From an uncultured Alphaproteobacteria bacterium (GTDB lineage: Bacteria; Pseudomonadota; Alphaproteobacteria; Caulobacterales; Hyphomonadaceae), in contig CAIKWZ010000013.1 of the NCBI GenBank assembly GCA_903831255.1, positions 1-64,000 of the forward strand: DNA of 64,000 nt, given 5' to 3'. Under the pieces are notes generated by a model. The model did not search any database. It was not told where the DNA came from and saw nothing but the letters and a program-made list of their open reading frames with translations. How positions within the stretch are numbered: the first letter of the stretch is position 1; every line of letters begins with the position of its first letter. Below, piece by piece: positions 34,343 to 43,529 of the stretch. The translations under genes were made by a program, and so were the position numbers.

Positions 34343-34358
34343 TGTAAGGATCATTACA
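34343..34358. promoter_or_regulatory. 16-bp inverted repeat, possible operator for the efflux pump or glpK
   Basis: TGTAAGGATCATTACA: TGTAA (34343-34347) and TTACA (34354-34358) are perfect complements around a 6-base centre that includes GATC. TetR- and GntR-type regulators bind palindromes of this shape. It lies between the divergent glpK (start 34248) and the efflux gene (start 34474), 115 bases before the latter. No regulator gene is adjacent. Confidence 0.45.
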
Positions 34359-34473
34359 TTTCTGTTGGCAGAGCCCGAAACCGGGGCGATAAGGAGCCGC
34401 GCGCCGATCAGGGGCGGACAATTCTCCCCCCTTGTGAGCGACCCGACCCTTTCAGGCGCCAGGAGCCGTACCG

Positions 34474-36087
34474 ATGGAAGCCTCCCAACCCGCGAGCCCG
34501 TCGATCCAGACCGAGGCGACGCCTGAACAGAAGCGCATGACCCTGATTGCGCTTATGATCGTCTTCCTTCTGAGCGCGCTCGACCAGACGATCGTCTCGA
34601 CGGCGATGCCGACCATCGTCTCCGAGCTGCAGGGCCTCGACCTCTACGCCTGGGTCACCACCAGCTATCTCCTGACCTCCACCGTCATGGTCCCGATCTG
34701 GGGCAAGCTCGGAGACCTCTACGGGCGCAAGCCGATCCTGATCATCGGTATCGTCATCTTCGTCATCGGATCCTGGCTCTGCGGCATCGCCGGAGAGTTC
34801 GGAGACATGCCGGTGATCGGAGGCGGAATGATGCAGCTCATCGTCTTCCGCGGCATTCAGGGCATAGGCGGGGGCGCGCTGTTCACCACCGCCTTCGCCA
34901 CCATCGCCGATCTCTTTCCGCCCCGGGAGCGCGGAAAATACGCCGGTCTGTTCGGCGCCGTCTTCGGGCTCGCCAGCGTGCTTGGCCCCATCATCGGAGG
35001 CTATTTCACCGATCATGGAAGCGTCGACATTCTGGGGCTTCACGTGGCGGGCTGGCGCTGGGTCTTCTATATCAACCTTCCGACATCCGTTCTCGCCATG
35101 GCCCTCATCGGTCTCAAAATGCCCAATCTCGGCCATACGGGCGGCGGCCGGATCGACTACTGGGGCGCCATCTTCGTCGTCCTCGCCATCGGCAGCCTGA
35201 TGCTCGCCCTGTCCTGGGGACCTGAGAAGGGATGGACCTCGCCGAGCGTGCTTGGGCTGTTCATCCTCGCTCTGGCCACCGGCGCAGTGTTCCTGATCAT
35301 AGAGAGCCGGGAGAAAGAGCCCCTCCTTCCCCTGACCCTGTTCGGGATCAGGGCCTTCTCCACAGCGACCCTCTCCTCATTCGTGATCTCGATGGCGTTC
35401 ATGGGGACCATCGTCTACCTGCCGCTCTATCTCCAGCTCGGTCTCGGCGTTCATGCGACCAATTCGGGGCTCCTTCTTCTGCCCCTCATGGCAGGCCTCC
35501 TCATCTCATCCATGGCCTGCGGCCGCTACGTCACCCAGACCGGCCGCTACAAGCCGGTCATGTTCGGCGGAGCGGTGATCCAGATGATCGGCATCCTTTT
35601 GATGGCCCAGCTCACAAAAGACTCCTCGCAGATGGACGTGATCTGGCGCCTGTTCACGGTCGGCGTCGGGCTTGGCCCCTCGCAAAGCCTGTTCAACATG
35701 GTCTCTCAAAGCGCCGCGCCGCCGCATCAGATCGGCGTGGCGACCTCCACAGGCATGTTCCTGCGTCAGATGGGCGGCATGATCGGCGTGTCGATCTTCG
35801 GCGCCATGCTCACCTCGCGCCTGACCGAATCCCTCGCCGGAATGATGCCGGCCGGAGCCAAGATCGATATGGGCCAGATGGAACGCTTCGCCCTCGCCGC
35901 AAAGGCCTCGGGCGGCGGGGCGGCAAGCATTCCGGCGCCTGTGGCGACCGCGTTTTCCGACGCGATGAGCTACATCTTCACCGGCAGCGTTGTGATCATC
36001 CTCATCGCCCTCGTCTCGATCGCTTTCATCCCGCATATCACCCTGCGCGGGCGCGAGCCGGTCGGAGCGCTCAAGCCGGCGGAATGA
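34474..36087 (+). CDS. DHA2-family (EmrB/QacA-like) MFS efflux transporter
   Basis: 537 aa with 14 predicted membrane segments. CAGGAG precedes the ATG. Family motifs: LDQTIVSTAMPTIV in TM1, GKLGDLYGRKPIL (motif A) between TM2 and TM3, RGIQGIGGGALF (motif B), and FGLASVLGPIIGGYFTD (motif C of antiporters). These export drugs or other hydrophobic compounds with proton antiport. No periplasmic adaptor (EmrA) gene is adjacent. A perfect inverted repeat upstream may be its operator. Confidence 0.92.
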   Translation: MEASQPASPSIQTEATPEQKRMTLIALMIVFLLSALDQTIVSTAMPTIVSELQGLDLYAWVTTSYLLTSTVMVPIWGKLGDLYGRKPILIIGIVIFVIGSWLCGIAGEFGDMPVIGGGMMQLIVFRGIQGIGGGALFTTAFATIADLFPPRERGKYAGLFGAVFGLASVLGPIIGGYFTDHGSVDILGLHVAGWRWVFYINLPTSVLAMALIGLKMPNLGHTGGGRIDYWGAIFVVLAIGSLMLALSWGPEKGWTSPSVLGLFILALATGAVFLIIESREKEPLLPLTLFGIRAFSTATLSSFVISMAFMGTIVYLPLYLQLGLGVHATNSGLLLLPLMAGLLISSMACGRYVTQTGRYKPVMFGGAVIQMIGILLMAQLTKDSSQMDVIWRLFTVGVGLGPSQSLFNMVSQSAAPPHQIGVATSTGMFLRQMGGMIGVSIFGAMLTSRLTESLAGMMPAGAKIDMGQMERFALAAKASGGGAASIPAPVATAFSDAMSYIFTGSVVIILIALVSIAFIPHITLRGREPVGALKPAE

Positions 36088-36210
36088 TCCGGACCCGGAT
36101 GCCCGGACAAAGTGTCCCGAATCGAAACAGACAGGGTTTAAATCCCTGCAGAACTCTATAGGCATGGGAGATCAGCGCGCCCCGTCCTCGCGGCGAGCAA
36201 CGAGGTCGAG

Positions 36211-38835
36211 ATGAAAACCGACACCCCGCCCCAGGTCAGGCTGACCGATTACGTCCCCTTTCCCTACCGTATTCGGCAGGTCAGCCTGTTTTTTCGTCTC
36301 GACCCCGAGGAGACGACCGTCGTCTCACGACTGGAGATGGAGCGCGCCTCAGAGACACGGGCGCCGCTTCGCCTCGAAGGAGAAAAGCTGACCCTCCTGC
36401 GTCTTCTTCTCAATGGTCGGGAGCTCGAAAACGAGGCCTACGCCGTGGACGCCGAGGGGCTCACCGTCCACGATCCCGGCGAACGTTTCGAGCTTGAGAT
36501 CGAAACGATCATCCATCCGATGGCGAACACCGAGCTCTCCGGGCTGTACATGTCGGGAGGACGCTTCTGCACCCAGTGCGAAGCGGAAGGGTTCCGACGG
36601 ATCACCTATTATCCGGACCGCCCCGACGTCCTCGCACCGTTCTTCGTGCGCATCGAGGCGGACGCGGTCCGCTATCCCTATCTCCTGTCGAACGGAAATC
36701 CCGGCGCTGCAGGCGACCTGCCAGGCGCCCGACACTACCGGGAATGGACCGATCCGCACCCCAAACCCTCCTACCTGTTCGCTCTGGTGGGCGGACGCTT
36801 CGACGTTCTGGAGGAGACCTTCGTCACAGCATCCGGGCGTGAGGTGCGCCTCGCCATCCACGTCGAGGACGGCGATGCGCCGCGGGCCGCCTACGCAATG
36901 GATTCTCTTCGTCGCTCCATGCGCTGGGATGAGGAGGTCTGGGGGCGAGAGTATGATCTCGACGTGTTCCAGATCGTCGCCGTGAGGGACTTCAATTTCG
37001 GGGCGATGGAGAACAAGGGACTGAACATCTTCAACTCCGCCTATGTCCTCGCCGACGGAGACAGCGCCACAGACGCCGACTTCGAGGCCATAGAAAGCAT
37101 CGTGGCCCATGAGTATTTCCACAACTGGACCGGAAACCGCATCACCTGCCGCGACTGGTTTCAGCTGTGCCTGAAGGAAGGCCTCACCGTCTATCGGGAC
37201 CAGGAGTTCTCACGCTCCATGCGCTCGGCCGCCGTCACCCGGATCAAGGACGTCATCCGTCTGCGAAGCCGGCAATTCCCCGAGGACGCAGGCCCCCTGG
37301 CGCATGCCGTCCGGCCGACGACCTACGGCCGGATCGATAATCTCTACACCGCGACCGTCTATGAAAAGGGCGCGGAGCTGATCCGTATGCTCCGCCTGAT
37401 CATCGGCGACAGCGCCTTCTGGCAGGGCGTCCAGCGATATTTCGACACCCAGGACGGACAGGCGGCGACCATCGAGGATTTCGTCAACAGCTTCCGGCCC
37501 TTCACATCGGTCAATCTCGACGCCTTCTCTCTCTGGTACGCTCAGGCCGGAACCCCCGAGGTGACGGCCTCCGGCCGCTTCGAGCCCAAAGAGGGAACCT
37601 ATCGGCTTCGCCTGACGCAAAGCACAGGGCCGACCCCGGGCCAGCCGCTCAAGGCGGCGCTCATGATCCCGATCCGCGCCGCCCTGTTCGATTCAAACGG
37701 GGTCAAGCTCACCACGCGCCTCAAAGGACAGACCCGCGACGATCACGTGCTGGTGCTCGGTCGCGATGAGGAGGAGTTCGTCTTCTCCGAGGTCTCCTCC
37801 GCCCCGCGCGCCTCTCTCAATCGCGGATTTTCCGCGCCCGTGCGCCTGGTCGACGCCTTAAGCGAGGACGACCGGGCCGCGCTTGCAGGGTGCGACGACG
37901 ATCCCTTCGCCCAGTGGGAAGCGCTGCAGTCGATCGCCCGGAGCCTCATACTCAAGCCGGAAACGGCAGGATCCAAGCGGCTTGACGATTATGTCGACGC
38001 CGTCGCCGTCTCCCTGTCCCGCGCCGCAGGGGATCCCGCCTATGGGGCCGTCCTGCTCTTCACGCCAAGCGTCGGCGAACTCATCGCCGGGATGAAGGAT
38101 GCCGATCCCGACGCCCTGCATGCGCGACGCACCGCCCTGCGCCAGGGCCTTGCGCGAACGCTCGAGGAGCGCCTCCTGGCCGTCCTCGACCTGCCCGAAG
38201 AGGACACGTTCGATCCCTCCGCTCCCGCAGCCGGCCAGCGCGCCCTGCGCGCCGGCGCCCTTTCGCTTCTCTCAACTCTCGGGGCAATCCACGGGGATCG
38301 TCTGTCGCGCGCCTTCCACAACGCCCGGACCATGACGACGCGCCTTGCCGCCCTCACCGCCCTGTCTAACCTCGAGGGAGACAGGTTCGACGAAGCGCTC
38401 GCGACCTTCGAGGGGACCTGGTCCCACTCCCCGCTGGTCATGGACAAATGGTACGGGGTCCAGGCCATGGCCGTCCGCAGCGACCTTCGCAGCCGTCTTG
38501 TCTCCCTCGCCCAGCGAGAGGATTTCGATCGGCGCAATCCCAACCGCGTCCGGGCCCTTGCCGCGTCCTTCGCCATGAGCAACCCGGTCGCTTTTCACAA
38601 GCCCGACGGCTGGGGCTATCGCTTCCTCGGCGACATGATCCTGGAGATCGATCCGCTCAATCCCGCCCTTTCCGCCCGCCTCGCCTCAGCGTTCGAAAGC
38701 TGGCGATCCTTCGACGCCCCGAGACGGTCGGCAGCCCAGACCGAACTCGAACGGCTGGCCGGCCGCCCGCTGTCGAAAAATGCGCTCGACATTCTCGGAC
38801 GCGCCCTCGCCGAGGGCCCCGATCCGGCAGGGTGA
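36211..38835 (+). CDS. pepN: Aminopeptidase N
   Basis: 874 aa, matching the 870 aa of E. coli PepN. The substrate-binding GAMEN motif is at residues 264-268, the zinc site HEYFH at 300-304 (catalytic Glu301) with the third ligand Glu in GLTVYRDQEFSRSM. The N-terminal beta domain (TGLYMS-like SGLYMSGGRFCTQCEAEGFRRITYY) and the C-terminal helical domain are both complete. It removes N-terminal residues from peptides in the cytoplasm. Monocistronic by spacing. The 122-base gap upstream holds a short hairpin (36132-36148). Confidence 0.95.
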   Translation: MKTDTPPQVRLTDYVPFPYRIRQVSLFFRLDPEETTVVSRLEMERASETRAPLRLEGEKLTLLRLLLNGRELENEAYAVDAEGLTVHDPGERFELEIETIIHPMANTELSGLYMSGGRFCTQCEAEGFRRITYYPDRPDVLAPFFVRIEADAVRYPYLLSNGNPGAAGDLPGARHYREWTDPHPKPSYLFALVGGRFDVLEETFVTASGREVRLAIHVEDGDAPRAAYAMDSLRRSMRWDEEVWGREYDLDVFQIVAVRDFNFGAMENKGLNIFNSAYVLADGDSATDADFEAIESIVAHEYFHNWTGNRITCRDWFQLCLKEGLTVYRDQEFSRSMRSAAVTRIKDVIRLRSRQFPEDAGPLAHAVRPTTYGRIDNLYTATVYEKGAELIRMLRLIIGDSAFWQGVQRYFDTQDGQAATIEDFVNSFRPFTSVNLDAFSLWYAQAGTPEVTASGRFEPKEGTYRLRLTQSTGPTPGQPLKAALMIPIRAALFDSNGVKLTTRLKGQTRDDHVLVLGRDEEEFVFSEVSSAPRASLNRGFSAPVRLVDALSEDDRAALAGCDDDPFAQWEALQSIARSLILKPETAGSKRLDDYVDAVAVSLSRAAGDPAYGAVLLFTPSVGELIAGMKDADPDALHARRTALRQGLARTLEERLLAVLDLPEEDTFDPSAPAAGQRALRAGALSLLSTLGAIHGDRLSRAFHNARTMTTRLAALTALSNLEGDRFDEALATFEGTWSHSPLVMDKWYGVQAMAVRSDLRSRLVSLAQREDFDRRNPNRVRALAASFAMSNPVAFHKPDGWGYRFLGDMILEIDPLNPALSARLASAFESWRSFDAPRRSAAQTELERLAGRPLSKNALDILGRALAEGPDPAG

Positions 38836-38903
38836 ATTTCCATTAACCTTGCGGTCACCTAAACCCCCTAGGTCGTAAGAGGTGTTTGTCCCGGATCTCC
38901 GAC

Positions 38904-40031
38904 ATGTCGGTTGCTGACCCTGACCTTGCGTCGCTGACCGGCTTTGCGCTGGCCGCAGGCGACCTCCTGGTGGAGGCGGACGGGTTTGCGATCATCCTCT
39001 CGGCCGTGGGCGAGGCCCACCTGCTCCATCATCCCACCTGCGACCGGCTTATCGGCAAGAATATCGTCGAGCTGATCTCGGAAGCCGAACGCGGCCGGCT
39101 CCGCGAGGATCTGTGGTCTCTCGCCCCGGGACGTCGTCTGTGCTGGGAGGATCAGGGAGGCCTCGAGGGCGGCCGCCGGATCCTCGTGCAGCGCAACCCC
39201 TCCGATCCGGATCGCTTTCGGGTCATCCTCTCACGCACCCCGCCTCTCATTCCGGTCAACGGAGACCGGATCGAAGACATCCTGGCCGAGCGGTTTCGCG
39301 ATGCGGTCACGGGCGGCGAGCTGTCGATCGCCCGCCAGCCGGTCGTCGACACCCGGACCGGGGCGATCAGCCATTTCGAGATCCTCGCCCGCTTCGAAGC
39401 CGAACGATCTCCAGCCGACCTCATCGCAGCCGCTGAACGGAGCGGGCAGATCTGCCAGCTCGACTACATCATGGTGCGGGCCGCCGCCGACCGACTGGCC
39501 ACAGTCGGCGACCCCGCCTTCCGTCTGGCCGTCAACATTTCAGGGGATTCGATCCAGCGACCCGACGTGACCGACGAACTCTGCGCCCTGGTTCGCGGCT
39601 ACAGGATCGATCCGGGCCGGCTGATCGTCGAGATCACCGAATCCTCCCGGATCGCCGACATCGACGCCGCCGCCCGAGGCGTGCGCCGGCTGCGCCAGGC
39701 CGGCCTCAGCGTCTCCCTCGACGATTTCGGATCGGGCGCCGCCTCCTTCGGCTATCTGCGCGCACTCGATGTCGACAGCCTCAAGTTCGACGGAAGCTTT
39801 CTGGAAGACTCAGGCAGTTCCGTTCGGGGTCTCGCCCTGATCCGGCATCTGGCCCGCATGTGCGAGGAGCTCGGGGTCGCCTCCGTCGGCGAGCGGGTGG
39901 AGACGGAGGCCGACCGCGCCCTGCTCATGGAAGCCGGCGTGCGCTACGCTCAGGGGTATCTCTTCGGCCGTCCGGTGATCGACCGCTCCTTCCGGGTCGG
40001 CGGCCGCTCCAGCCTGTCGGCCGTCGCCTGA
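38904..40031 (+). CDS. EAL-domain protein with N-terminal PAS-like domain (c-di-GMP phosphodiesterase candidate)
   Basis: 375 aa from ATG 38904. A TTG at 38886 with AAGAGG just upstream is an alternative start adding six residues; I cannot decide. The N-terminal part (about 15-115) looks like a PAS domain. The EAL domain (about 130-365) has EIL instead of EAL, but the catalytic set is present: FEILARF (Glu), AVNIS (Asn), VEITE (Glu), LDDFGSG (Asp pair), LKFDGSF (Lys), ERVETE (Glu) and YAQGYLFGRP (Gln). It should bind and probably hydrolyse c-di-GMP. No GGDEF domain is attached. It lies just before the CtrA-box histidine kinase gene. Confidence 0.85.
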   Translation: MSVADPDLASLTGFALAAGDLLVEADGFAIILSAVGEAHLLHHPTCDRLIGKNIVELISEAERGRLREDLWSLAPGRRLCWEDQGGLEGGRRILVQRNPSDPDRFRVILSRTPPLIPVNGDRIEDILAERFRDAVTGGELSIARQPVVDTRTGAISHFEILARFEAERSPADLIAAAERSGQICQLDYIMVRAAADRLATVGDPAFRLAVNISGDSIQRPDVTDELCALVRGYRIDPGRLIVEITESSRIADIDAAARGVRRLRQAGLSVSLDDFGSGAASFGYLRALDVDSLKFDGSFLEDSGSSVRGLALIRHLARMCEELGVASVGERVETEADRALLMEAGVRYAQGYLFGRPVIDRSFRVGGRSSLSAVA

Positions 40032-40112
40032 CCCCCAATCCGTCCGAATTGATGGCGAGGGCGCCACACCCGCCTGCTCCGCGACGCCAGTTCATTCACA
40101 ACCAAGATCCCG

Positions 40113-40128
40113 TTAACCTGCCGTTAAC
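40113..40128 (+). promoter_or_regulatory. CtrA-type binding box upstream of the PleC-like kinase
   Basis: TTAA (40113-40116), seven bases, TTAAC (40124-40128): a perfect match to the TTAA-N7-TTAAC full site of the cell-cycle regulator CtrA known from Caulobacter. It lies 31 bases before the GTG start at 40160, so a CtrA-regulated promoter with a short leader is plausible. This is the only exact match I found in the window. Confidence 0.55.
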
Positions 40129-40159
40129 CCTTTCGCCGCCTTTCGAATCCGGGGCTTAA

Positions 40160-42496
40160 GTGAGCTCACGACCCGGAGACGCGCCGTTGCCTTCCCTCTT
40201 CGCCCGACAGGTCCGCACAACGCCGACCCGGTCCGTCCGCAGGACGGTCCCCGTCGGACTGCTGGCCGCGCTGATGACCGCTTTCGCGCTGGCTCTCGTC
40301 CTCAAGGCGGCCGAAGAGCGCTCCACCGCGGACACCGCCCTGCTCGAGCAGCAGGCCCGGGAATCGATCGCGCTCGCCGCTCAGGTCCGAGCCGAACTCA
40401 CCGAAGTGCATTCCCGCATGGAAGGGCTCATCCTGACCGGCGCAAGCCAGGAAGAGATCCGGGACGGCGCCCCGTTCAGGATGACCGGCCGGGCGGCCCC
40501 GGACAGCGAGGGATGGGCTGAACTCGCCGAGGATGGCGTGAAGATCTTCGCCCTCGACCCGGATGCCGGCTGGGTATGGGGCCTTATCCCCGCCGAAGAA
40601 TACCTGCCGCCCCAGGATGAGGGGCGCACCTTCACCATCACCCGCATCGAGGGCACGCAGCTCACAGCGCGCTTCGTCTCTCTGGGCGGAGAGCGCGGTG
40701 TCCTCGCCTGCTCGCGCCTCGGAGATACCGGGCTCGCTGCCTGCGTGACCCGCATGACGCCCTGGATGACCTCGGCCGATCTCGTGCGCCTCCTCATCTA
40801 CGCGCTCCTCATCGCCGCCCCCGCCCTTGCGATCGCCGGTCTTACCCGGGCTCTTATGCGCATCCAGGGCGGGCTCAGCTCCGCACCTGGCTCGTCCCCC
40901 TCCGGAGAGGTTCAGGGTCTCATCGGCCGATGGCGGTATGTTCCGGCGCGCCAGAAGGTCCATCTCAGCCCCGAGGCCGCCGCCCTCCTCGGCTCGGAAC
41001 AATCCGGAGACCTGCCCCTCAGCGCCTTCCTCCGCCTGATCACGGAGGAAGATCATCGCAAGTTTCTCGCGCAGTTTCCCCCGGCCTCGAAGGCGCAGGC
41101 CGTAAGCTGCATCCTTCAGGCGGCCGGTCCGGCCGCCGGAACCTATGTCGAACTCACCGGCGGGGCGGAGGGCGACGGGTTCTCAGGCGGTCTCCTCAAC
41201 GTCACAGACCGTATTCTCGCCCTTCACCGGACACGGCGCGCCGACGCCGTCGCCCGGGCCGTCCTCGAGGCGCATCCGGGGCCCGTCGCGCTCTGGGACG
41301 CCCGCCGTCGGCTCACGCACTGGAACCGCATGTTCGAGACCGTCTTCGGTCTCGACAGCGAGGTGGTCCACGCCGGCGCCTCGCATGATTTCATCATGTC
41401 CGAGATCGCCCGCCGGATCCGGGCGGAAAAGCCCGCGTCAGAAGAAAGCGCCGGTCGCGAGATCATGCTTCCAGGCGATATCTGGATCACCCTCAGCGAG
41501 CGTCGAACAGCGCATGACGGATGCCTCACCATCGGGATCGACATCACAGCGCGACGATCGCAGGAGGCCCTGAACAGCCGCTCTGAGCAACGCTTTGCAA
41601 CGCTGAACGCTGAGCTCGAGACCGCCCGCAGCGAGGTGCGCGAGCTTGCCCGCCGCCTGAGGGAGGAGACCGATCGCGCCGACAGGGCGAGCCGCCACAA
41701 GTCAAGCTTCCTCGCCAATATGAGCCACGAGCTGAGAACCCCTCTCAACGCCATCAACGGCTTTTCCGAGATGCTCGTCCATGAAGTCTACGGTCCGCTG
41801 GGGGACGCCCGATATCAGGTCTATGCGAGCGATATCCTCAAATCGGGACAGACCCTGCTCGACATGATCAACGACATACTCGACATGACCAAGGTCGAGG
41901 CCGGCCGAATGCAGATCACGCCGCGTCTGATCGATTGCGCCGACGCGGTCGACGCCGCCCTGCGCCTCATCCGGCGTCAGGCGGAAGACAAGCAGATCCA
42001 CCTCTCCTTCGAGCCTGAGGACGACCTTCCAAGGATCGTCGCCGACCACCGGGCGGTCAAGCAGATGACCCTCAATCTGCTGTCCAACGCCATCAACTTC
42101 ACCGACGTCGGCGGCGAGGTGCGCGTGGGCGTCCTGCGTGACGGTGACTGGCTGGTGATCCGTGTGGCGGACACAGGCGTTGGCATACCTGAGGAAGATC
42201 TCCCGCGACTGGGAGAACCTTTCGAACAGGGCTCGCAACGCGGCGGCCGGACGGCTGCCGGCGCAGGTCTCGGGCTTGCCCTGACGAAGTCGTTCGTCGA
42301 TATGCATGGCGGCTATCTGCGCCTCGAGAGCGAAGTCGGCGTCGGGACCACCGCCTCGATCCGGCTGCCGATCTCCCTCTCCGAGCGACCTGCCGCGCCA
42401 GCTCCCGTCCCGCCAGCTCCAGAGGCGCAGACCGCGCCGCAGGAGCTCGAAGCCGAGACAGACCAGGAAGGCCTCCTGACCTCAGACCTCTTCTGA
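40160..42496 (+). CDS. Membrane sensor histidine kinase, PleC/DivJ-like
   Basis: 778 aa. Start GTG 40160, immediately after TAA-rich DNA; the next ATG (codon 39) would delete most of the first membrane segment. Layout: TM1 (about residues 28-48), periplasmic sensor region (50-210), TM2 (about 213-230), two PAS-like regions (about 255-360 and 365-480), coiled coil, then the HisKA domain with SHELRTPLNAINGF (His523) and HATPase (N box LLSNAINF, DTGVGIPEEDLP, GAGLGLALTKSFV). The sequence after the H box (EMLVHEVYGPLGD, INDILDMTKVEAGRM) is highly like PleC/DivJ polarity kinases, which act through DivK and PleD to control cell cycle and stalk/flagellar development. It is preceded by a CtrA box. 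Confidence 0.85.
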   Translation: MSSRPGDAPLPSLFARQVRTTPTRSVRRTVPVGLLAALMTAFALALVLKAAEERSTADTALLEQQARESIALAAQVRAELTEVHSRMEGLILTGASQEEIRDGAPFRMTGRAAPDSEGWAELAEDGVKIFALDPDAGWVWGLIPAEEYLPPQDEGRTFTITRIEGTQLTARFVSLGGERGVLACSRLGDTGLAACVTRMTPWMTSADLVRLLIYALLIAAPALAIAGLTRALMRIQGGLSSAPGSSPSGEVQGLIGRWRYVPARQKVHLSPEAAALLGSEQSGDLPLSAFLRLITEEDHRKFLAQFPPASKAQAVSCILQAAGPAAGTYVELTGGAEGDGFSGGLLNVTDRILALHRTRRADAVARAVLEAHPGPVALWDARRRLTHWNRMFETVFGLDSEVVHAGASHDFIMSEIARRIRAEKPASEESAGREIMLPGDIWITLSERRTAHDGCLTIGIDITARRSQEALNSRSEQRFATLNAELETARSEVRELARRLREETDRADRASRHKSSFLANMSHELRTPLNAINGFSEMLVHEVYGPLGDARYQVYASDILKSGQTLLDMINDILDMTKVEAGRMQITPRLIDCADAVDAALRLIRRQAEDKQIHLSFEPEDDLPRIVADHRAVKQMTLNLLSNAINFTDVGGEVRVGVLRDGDWLVIRVADTGVGIPEEDLPRLGEPFEQGSQRGGRTAAGAGLGLALTKSFVDMHGGYLRLESEVGVGTTASIRLPISLSERPAAPAPVPPAPEAQTAPQELEAETDQEGLLTSDLF

Positions 42497-42517
42497 CCGG
42501 TCGCCTCCGCCGACCTT

Positions 42518-43054
42518 TCAGTCCGCCCGCTCGGGCGGCTTCACATCGGACGCCTCAGGGGGTCGATCGGCCGACCGTCGGCCTCCTCGCCCTTGACGCT
42601 CCAGGCGCATATTCGCCGGCGTCAGCAGCCCTTCAGCCGCCGTCGCACGCGCCTCGGGAGGCATGCGGCCCAGATGACTGATGAGGACGTCCTCCGCGCG
42701 CATACGCACCATCTGCTCGCGCTGCTGGAAGACGATGAGGGCGTTGCGCAGACGCGTCTCGTCAAAGGGCTCGATCAGCGCCGCATCGCGCACTGCGCGG
42801 CCGGCGGCCCCCAGCCGCTCCCGATCCGGAGCCATGGTCCGCCATTGCTCCCGCAACTCCGCGCGAAGAGCGGTCCTGTCGGCCTCCGGCAGCTGAGCCC
42901 ACGCCGCCCGTACGACATCCGAGGCCGGGCGTTCGGCTCTCGCCTCGCGGCCGGCCGGCCCGTCAGGCCTCAGGAAGCGCGCGCCGACAACTCCGAGCAG
43001 GGCGACATTCGCAAGGGCGGAGATCGCCAGAAGCGTCTTAAGCGTGCGGGCCAT
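42518..43054 (-). CDS. Periplasmic Spy/Metal_resist-like protein
   Basis: 178 aa. N-terminal hydrophobic segment (residues 8-24) anchors or exports it. The mature part is a helical, Arg/Glu-rich protein of the Metal_resist/periplasmic heavy-metal-sensor family (REARAERP, WAQLPEADRTALRAELREQW, FDETRLRNALIVFQQREQM). Related Spy/CpxP/ZraP/CnrX proteins sense metals or damaged envelope proteins. It ends a three-gene sigma/anti-sigma operon, 4 bases after the anti-sigma stop, and probably feeds the periplasmic signal into that switch. Confidence 0.75.
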   Translation of the reverse strand: MARTLKTLLAISALANVALLGVVGARFLRPDGPAGREARAERPASDVVRAAWAQLPEADRTALRAELREQWRTMAPDRERLGAAGRAVRDAALIEPFDETRLRNALIVFQQREQMVRMRAEDVLISHLGRMPPEARATAAEGLLTPANMRLERQGRGGRRSADRPPEASDVKPPERAD

Positions 43055-43058
43055 GATG

Positions 43059-43529
43059 TCAGCGCTCCGTCTCGCCGAGCGCCGTCAGAAGAACGCTCAC
43101 GCCGGCAGAGTCCGACAGCGTGAACAGATCCTCCTCCTGCTCGTCACTGGCTCCAGCCTCGATGATCCACGCCTCAAGAACCCCGCCAGCGACAAGGCCG
43201 AAGAGCAGGCAAGCGGCGATCGCCCCACCCGTGCGCCAGCCGCCGGATCGCGAGAGGACTGAGAGAGACTGACGCCGGTCGGGCGCACGAAAGGAGGCGC
43301 TGACCCGACGCACCAGATCTTCAGACGCGGGAGGACATGACGCGTCCTGAAGAAGCGCATCAAACATCCCCTCGCTCTCCCACAGGTCGCGCAGACGATG
43401 AGATCCCGTCTCGAGGCGCCGGCGAGCCGCCTCACGCTCGTCCTGCGGCCAGCGCGACAGGTCGGCCCCGTAGACCGACAACCGTTCGATAAATCGCTCC
43501 TCGGTCATGATCCGTCGTTCAGTCGCCAT
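43059..43529 (-). CDS. Membrane anti-sigma-factor-like protein
   Basis: 156 aa, start ATG 43529 overlapping the sigma gene end by 11 bases, with GGGAGCG upstream. One transmembrane segment (about residues 100-120, IAACLLFGLVAGGVL) separates a cytosolic N-terminal region (with ADLSRWPQDER, common in alphaproteobacterial ECF anti-sigma proteins) from a short periplasmic tail. No zinc-binding HxxxCxxC is present. Expected to hold the ECF sigma factor at the membrane until a signal arrives. Confidence 0.72.
   Translation of the reverse strand: MATERRIMTEERFIERLSVYGADLSRWPQDEREAARRRLETGSHRLRDLWESEGMFDALLQDASCPPASEDLVRRVSASFRAPDRRQSLSVLSRSGGWRTGGAIAACLLFGLVAGGVLEAWIIEAGASDEQEEDLFTLSDSAGVSVLLTALGETER

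Noticed and set aside
36132-36148. CAGGG-TTTAAAT-CCCTG stem-loop resembling a tRNA T-arm, possible tRNA or attachment-site remnant after the efflux gene
   Set aside because: The rest of a tRNA (acceptor, D and anticodon arms) cannot be found around it, the T-loop has T instead of C56, and no integrase or duplicated copy is seen. It is more likely a weak terminator hairpin.
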